Source: DATLFP01 sp035540955
Lineage (GTDB): Bacteria > Actinomycetota > Acidimicrobiia > Acidimicrobiales > CADCSY01
Reading direction: 5' to 3'
NCBI GenBank assembly: GCA_035540955.1
Contig: DATLFP010000161.1
Span: 1 to 46,864, forward strand
DNA length: 46,864 bases
Below are positions 43,302-46,864 of this stretch, one piece after another. The notes under the pieces are model-generated. The model was not told the origin of the DNA. It searched no databases and was given only the letters and a program-made list of their open reading frames with translations. The position numbers were made by a program, and so were the translations under genes. Each line of letters starts with the position of its first letter. Positions within the stretch are counted from its first letter, which is position 1.

Positions 43302-43720
43302 GGCTGCGGCTGGGGATCGTCCTCGCGCTGCTGGCGGGGTCGGTCGCCTTCCTGCTCGTGAAGGGCCTCGGTGACGCCACCGTCTTCTTCCGGAACGCCG
43401 ACGAAGCGGTCGCCGCCCGCGACGAGCTCGGCACCAAGCGCTTCCGCCTGCAGGGCACCGTCGTGGCGGGATCGGTCGAGCAGCGGGGCGACGCCGTCGA
43501 GTTCGACGTCGAGTTCCACTGCGTCGCCGTGCACGTCCGCCACGAGGGCGACCCGCCCGAGCTGTTCCAGCCCGGCATCCCCGTCGTGCTCGAGGGCCGC
43601 TTCGCCGAGCCGCCGAGCGACGTGTACGAGAGCGACACCATCTTCGTCCGCCACACGAACGAGTACCGCGCCGAGGAGCGGGAGCGGCTCGAGATCGCGG
43701 AGCGAGAGGGCTGCCCGTGA
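43298..43720 (+). CDS. ccmE: Heme chaperone CcmE
   Basis: The 140-residue protein has an N-terminal membrane anchor (LGIVLALLAGSVAFLLVKGL) and an OB-like beta domain (RFRLQGTVVAGSV, PGIPVVLEGRF). The heme-binding His lies in FVRHTNEYRAEE with the HxxxY spacing. The short C-terminus is rich in Glu. It carries heme covalently to CcmF. Confidence 0.93.
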   Translation: MRLRLGIVLALLAGSVAFLLVKGLGDATVFFRNADEAVAARDELGTKRFRLQGTVVAGSVEQRGDAVEFDVEFHCVAVHVRHEGDPPELFQPGIPVVLEGRFAEPPSDVYESDTIFVRHTNEYRAEERERLEIAEREGCP

Positions 43721-45690
43721 GGGCGGCGCTGGGGACGGCCGGCGTCACGCTCGGGCTGGCGGGCGCCGTGCTCGGCCTGCTCACCATCGCCGCGGGGCTC
43801 GCGCGGAACCGCCTCGACCTGCAGCGGCGGGGCGTCGCCTCGGTGTGGGTCGTGTTGGCCGGCGCCGTCGTCGCCGCCGTGGCGATGGAGTGGGCGCTGC
43901 TCAGCCACGACTTCTCCCTGCAGTACGTGGCCCAGAACCACAGCCTGGCGACGCCGTTCGTCTACACGGTGGCCTCGCTGTGGGCGGCGCTCGAGGGCTC
44001 GATCATCCTGTGGTGCCTGGTGCTCGCCGGGTACGCCGCCGCCGTCGTCCACCGGTTCCGCCACCAGCGCGACGACCGTCTCGTCGCGTGGGCGGTGCTC
44101 GCCCTGCTCGCGGTGTGCGTCTTCTTCTTCGCCCTCATGCTCGGGCCCGCCAATCCGTTCCGGACCATCAGCCCGGTGCCGGCCGACGGGCCCGGGCCCA
44201 ACCCGCTCCTCCAGAACCATCCGCTGATGGCGATCCACCCGCCGTTCCTCTACCTCGGCTACGTCGGGTTCACCGTCCCGTTCGCGTTCGCGGTGGCCGC
44301 CCTCGTCACCGGCCGGCTCGACGAGGGATGGCTGTCGGTCACCCGCCGCTGGACCGTCATCGCGTGGGGGTGTCTCACCGTCGGGATCCTGCTGGGCGCG
44401 TGGTGGTCCTACGAGGTGCTCGGGTGGGGCGGGTTCTGGGCGTGGGACCCGGTGGAGAACGCGTCGCTGCTGCCATGGCTCACCGGCACCGCCTACATCC
44501 ACTCGGTGATGGTCCAGGAGCGACGGGGGATGCTGCGGGTCTGGAACCTGTCGCTCCTGCTGGCGACGTTCTCCCTCACCATCCTCGGCACGTTCCTCAC
44601 CCGGTCCGGGGTGCTCGATTCCGTGCACTCCTTCACCGAGTCGCCCATCGGTCCGTGGCTGCTCGCGTTCTTCGGGGCGGTGGTCGCCACGTGCCTCGGC
44701 CTCATCGGCTGGCGGGGCGATCTCCTCCGCGCTCCAGGCCGCATCGACTCACCGCTCTCGCGCGAGGGCGCCTTTCTCGCCAACAACGTGCTGTTCGCCG
44801 CGTTCGCGTTCGTGGTGCTGCTCGGGACGGTCTTCCCGCTCCTGATCGAGGCCGTCAACGACGACCGCATCTCGGTGGGAGAGCCCTACTTCAACCGCAT
44901 GGTGACCCCGGTCGCCCTCGCCCTGCTGTTCCTCATGGCGGTGGCGCCGGCGCTGCCGTGGCGCAAGGCGTCGACCGAGCTGCTCCGCACGCGGCTGCAG
45001 TGGCCGGCGTGGGGGGGCGCGGCCGCTCTCGTCGTCGCCGTGCTGGTCGGCGCCCGCGGGCTGTCCCCGCTGCTGGCGTTCGCGCTCGGCGGGTTCGCTG
45101 GCGTCGCCGCCCTCCGCCAGCTCGGCCTCGCGGCACGGGCCGCTCGTCGCGCCGGGCGCTCGCCGCTGCGGGCGATCACCGGCCGGACCAACGGCGGGAT
45201 GGTCGTGCACCTGGGTGTGGTGATCGTGGCGGTGGCCTTCGCCGCGGCGTCGTCGTACTCGACCTCGGTCAAGCTCCGGCTCGAAGAGGGCGAGACCCGC
45301 TCGGTGTCAGGGCACGAGGTGACCTATCTCGGCGTCGAGCAGTACCGCGTCGGCGACCGGCGCGTCGTCAAAGCCCGGGTGCAGGTCGACGGCGGCCGGA
45401 TCTACGAGCCGGCGCTCACCCAGTTCCCCAACGCCACCCAGACGATCGGCACGCCGTCGGTGGCGTGGGGGTTCCGCGAGGACGTGTACCTCACGCTGGC
45501 GGCCTCGCCCGAGCGGGAGGGGGGCCCGGCGATCATCGGCGTGATCATCGAGCCCCTCGTGTCGTGGCTCTGGATCGGCGGGGGGATCATGGCCGCCGGG
45601 ACCGCGCTGTCGGTGGTGCCGGGTGCGCCCCGTCGGCGCGCCACCGACCCGGCGCCCGCCGGGGACGACCTCGTGGCCGCGGGACGATGA
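43717..45690 (+). CDS. ccmF: Cytochrome c heme lyase CcmF
   Basis: The 657-residue polytopic protein starts at the GTG overlapping the ccmE stop. The WWD heme motif is GWGGFWAWDPVENASLLPWL. Conserved His-containing segments are VAQNHSLATPFVYT and NHPLMAIHPPFLYLGYVG. The C-terminal outer domain (VSGHEVTYLGVEQYRVGDRR) is typical. CcmF attaches heme to apocytochrome CXXCH motifs. Confidence 0.95.
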   Translation: MRAALGTAGVTLGLAGAVLGLLTIAAGLARNRLDLQRRGVASVWVVLAGAVVAAVAMEWALLSHDFSLQYVAQNHSLATPFVYTVASLWAALEGSIILWCLVLAGYAAAVVHRFRHQRDDRLVAWAVLALLAVCVFFFALMLGPANPFRTISPVPADGPGPNPLLQNHPLMAIHPPFLYLGYVGFTVPFAFAVAALVTGRLDEGWLSVTRRWTVIAWGCLTVGILLGAWWSYEVLGWGGFWAWDPVENASLLPWLTGTAYIHSVMVQERRGMLRVWNLSLLLATFSLTILGTFLTRSGVLDSVHSFTESPIGPWLLAFFGAVVATCLGLIGWRGDLLRAPGRIDSPLSREGAFLANNVLFAAFAFVVLLGTVFPLLIEAVNDDRISVGEPYFNRMVTPVALALLFLMAVAPALPWRKASTELLRTRLQWPAWGGAAALVVAVLVGARGLSPLLAFALGGFAGVAALRQLGLAARAARRAGRSPLRAITGRTNGGMVVHLGVVIVAVAFAAASSYSTSVKLRLEEGETRSVSGHEVTYLGVEQYRVGDRRVVKARVQVDGGRIYEPALTQFPNATQTIGTPSVAWGFREDVYLTLAASPEREGGPAIIGVIIEPLVSWLWIGGGIMAAGTALSVVPGAPRRRATDPAPAGDDLVAAGR

Positions 45691-46211
45691 GGTCGCGGGC
45701 CGCCCTGATCAGTGCGGCCGTGCTGGGAGTGCTGGCCGCCGGGTTCGTGTTCGTGCTCTCGACCGCCGAGCCGGCCACCACCCGCAAGGCCGACAGCCCG
45801 CTCCTCGGGAAGCTCGCCCCGCCGCTCGTCGGCGCCGACTACGACATCCTCGACAGCGCCGGGCAGTGGGTGCTCGTGAACTTCTTCGCCACCTGGTGCA
45901 CGCCGTGCATCGCCGAGCACGACGACCTCGTGGCGTTCTCGAACGCCCATGCACTCGCCGGCGACGCGCAGGTCGTCAGCGTCGTGTTCTCCGACGATCC
46001 CGACAACGTGCTCGCCTTCTTCGCCGAGAACGGCGGCGACTGGCCGATCGTGCTCGACGGCGACGGGCGCATCGCCACGGACTGGGGGGTCGCCCGGGTG
46101 CCGGAGTCGTACCTCGTCGCGCCCAACGGCGAGGTCCGGGCCAAGATCATCGGCGGCATCGAGGTCGGCAAGCTCGAGCAGCTGCTGGCCGAGGCGAAGG
46201 CGACGTCGTGA
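45687..46211 (+). CDS. ccmG: Thiol:disulfide oxidoreductase CcmG (DsbE-like)
   Basis: The 174-residue protein starts at the ATG overlapping the ccmF stop. It has a membrane anchor (ALISAAVLGVLAAGFVFVL) and a thioredoxin fold with active site NFFATWCTPCIAEHD and cis-Pro in RVPESYLVAPNGEV. It keeps apocytochrome Cys reduced outside the membrane. Confidence 0.93.
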   Translation: MRSRAALISAAVLGVLAAGFVFVLSTAEPATTRKADSPLLGKLAPPLVGADYDILDSAGQWVLVNFFATWCTPCIAEHDDLVAFSNAHALAGDAQVVSVVFSDDPDNVLAFFAENGGDWPIVLDGDGRIATDWGVARVPESYLVAPNGEVRAKIIGGIEVGKLEQLLAEAKATS

Positions 46212-46600
46212 GGCGATGGGCGCCGTGGCTGGCGCTGACCGTGGTCGTGGCTGTGGCCCTGGTGATCGGCACCACCGACCGTGACGAGCCGACCGAGGCC
46301 GAGCGCGTGCAGGCGATCGCCCGGACGGTGGCGTGCCCGGCGTGCGACGGACAGTCGGTGGCGAGCTCCGACGCGCCCGCGGCGGCGAACCTGCGGGCCG
46401 ACATCGAACGCCGGGTGGCGGCCGGGCAGGGCGCAGAGGAGATCCGGGCCGCGTATGCCGCCCGGTTCGGCGACCACATCCTGCTCAACCCGCCCCGCAC
46501 CGGTGCCGCCGGCCTCGTCTGGGTGATCCCGGTGGCGGCCGTGGTGGCCGCCGGCGCGGCCCTGGCCGTCGCGTTCCGGCGGTGGAGGCGGGAGTGGTGA
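46208..46600 (+). CDS. ccmH: Cytochrome c maturation protein CcmH
   Basis: The 130-residue protein starts at the GTG overlapping the ccmG stop. Redox motif VACPACDGQSVASSDAP matches the CcmH CPxCxGQS pattern. It has an N-terminal hydrophobic signal/anchor, a three-helix domain (LRADIERRVAAGQGAEEI) and a C-terminal membrane helix (VIPVAAVVAAGAALAVAF). It works with CcmG on the apocytochrome disulfide. Confidence 0.92.
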   Translation: MRRWAPWLALTVVVAVALVIGTTDRDEPTEAERVQAIARTVACPACDGQSVASSDAPAAANLRADIERRVAAGQGAEEIRAAYAARFGDHILLNPPRTGAAGLVWVIPVAAVVAAGAALAVAFRRWRREW

Positions 46601-46864
46601 CCGGCGCCGGCGCGCCCCTCGAGCCCGAGCGCGAGTTCCTCGTCCGCTCGATCGAGGACCTCGACCGCGAGCACGCCGCCGGCGAGCTCACCGACGAGGA
46701 CCACCGCGACCTCCGCGCCAGGTACGAGGCGAAGCTCGCCGCCCTCGACACCCCACCCGCGCCTTCTGTGTCGACCTACCCGCGAAGGACCATGGGCGGA
46801 TCGACACCGAAGCGGGGGGTGGGGCGGGTGATCGCCACGGTGGCGGTGGTCGCGGTGGTCGGGG
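46597..46864 (+). CDS. ccmI: CcmI-like protein, 3' end outside window
   Basis: It starts at the GTG overlapping the ccmH stop and runs off the right edge; about 89 codons are visible. The N-terminus EREFLVRSIEDLDREHAAGE, then LTDEDHRDLRARYEAKLAAL, is the CcmI-type helical pair. Next comes an odd stretch (PSVSTYPRRTMGGSTPKRG) encoded by a palindromic repeat, then the first membrane helix (VIATVAVVAVV). Here the protein lacks the usual first membrane helix before the helical pair. Confidence 0.8.
   Translation, partial: MTGAGAPLEPEREFLVRSIEDLDREHAAGELTDEDHRDLRARYEAKLAALDTPPAPSVSTYPRRTMGGSTPKRGVGRVIATVAVVAVVG
46764..46811. repeat. Palindromic repeat inside ccmI, related to 30797-30847
   Basis: TTCTGTGTCGA (46764-46774) and TCGACACCGAA (46801-46811) pair at 10 of 11 positions, with CCATG in the loop. 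The repeat at 30797 has the same outer arms (TTCTGTGTCG; CGACACAGAA) and CCATG in its loop. Here it keeps the reading frame of ccmI open. Confidence 0.55.

Noticed and set aside
43371..45686. Long plus-strand frame over ccmE and ccmF
   Set aside because: Arg/Ala/Pro-rich shadow of ccmF; only its last part, from 45687, is the real ccmG.

Overview
The window is high-G+C bacterial DNA, most likely from an actinobacterium. Two things point to an Acidimicrobiia-like lineage: a complete System I cytochrome c maturation operon (ccmABCDEFGH plus a partial ccmI) at the right end, and actinobacterial families such as a sortase, a DUF5317 protein and a RafH-type hibernation factor. Most Actinobacteria use System II (ResB/ResC). 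This placement is inference. No rRNA, tRNA, CRISPR array, transposase or phage gene was seen.

Left part, 1-20075: a dormancy/stress island. Its genes have counterparts in the hypoxia (DosR) regulon of Mycobacterium tuberculosis. In order they are a GH65 glycoside phosphorylase (5' cut), a two-domain universal stress protein, a PNPOx-like flavoprotein, a frame-disturbed hypothetical, archease and the RNA ligase RtcB (divergent pair), a ribosome hibernation factor fused to cold-shock-like and SnoaL-like domains, and a CBS-pair protein. After these come a polytopic membrane protein, an ACP/AMP-ligase/acyltransferase fusion, an AIR-synthase-like protein, a CapA-like protein, a phosphoribosyltransferase/hydrolase fusion, nicotinate phosphoribosyltransferase, nicotinamidase, a BON-domain protein and a luciferase-domain (DUF5519) protein. 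Several intergenic gaps hold 14-bp sites of the form GGGCCGAAAGTCCC, which resemble the DosR box. Together these genes would support a low-energy state: ribosome storage, RNA end repair, NAD salvage, stored carbon and lipid handling. The regulator itself is not in the window.

Middle part, 20115-29975: a divergent protein kinase-like gene, DinB, SRPBCC and P-loop kinase genes (all minus), then a second SRPBCC protein and an APH-type phosphotransferase (plus). These are followed by a secreted M23 peptidase, a GH43-like glycosidase, a stand-alone receiver protein, a cytochrome P450, a membrane-anchored hypothetical, and an ECF sigma factor with its overlapping partner.

Right part, 29983-46864: a TetR regulator and thiolase; then a minus-strand run of a small membrane protein, a glycosyltransferase, a hypothetical, two HD-domain membrane proteins (one degenerate), a 29-residue leader ORF and DUF5317. 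Next come two enoyl-CoA hydratase-like genes around an SDR (fatty-acid/CoA metabolism), a class E-like sortase, and the ccm operon running off the right edge. Many genes here appear to be leaderless, with a TANNNT box 6-9 nt before the start codon. A pair of related palindromic repeats (30797-30847 and 46764-46811) may be a dispersed element, one copy lying inside ccmI.
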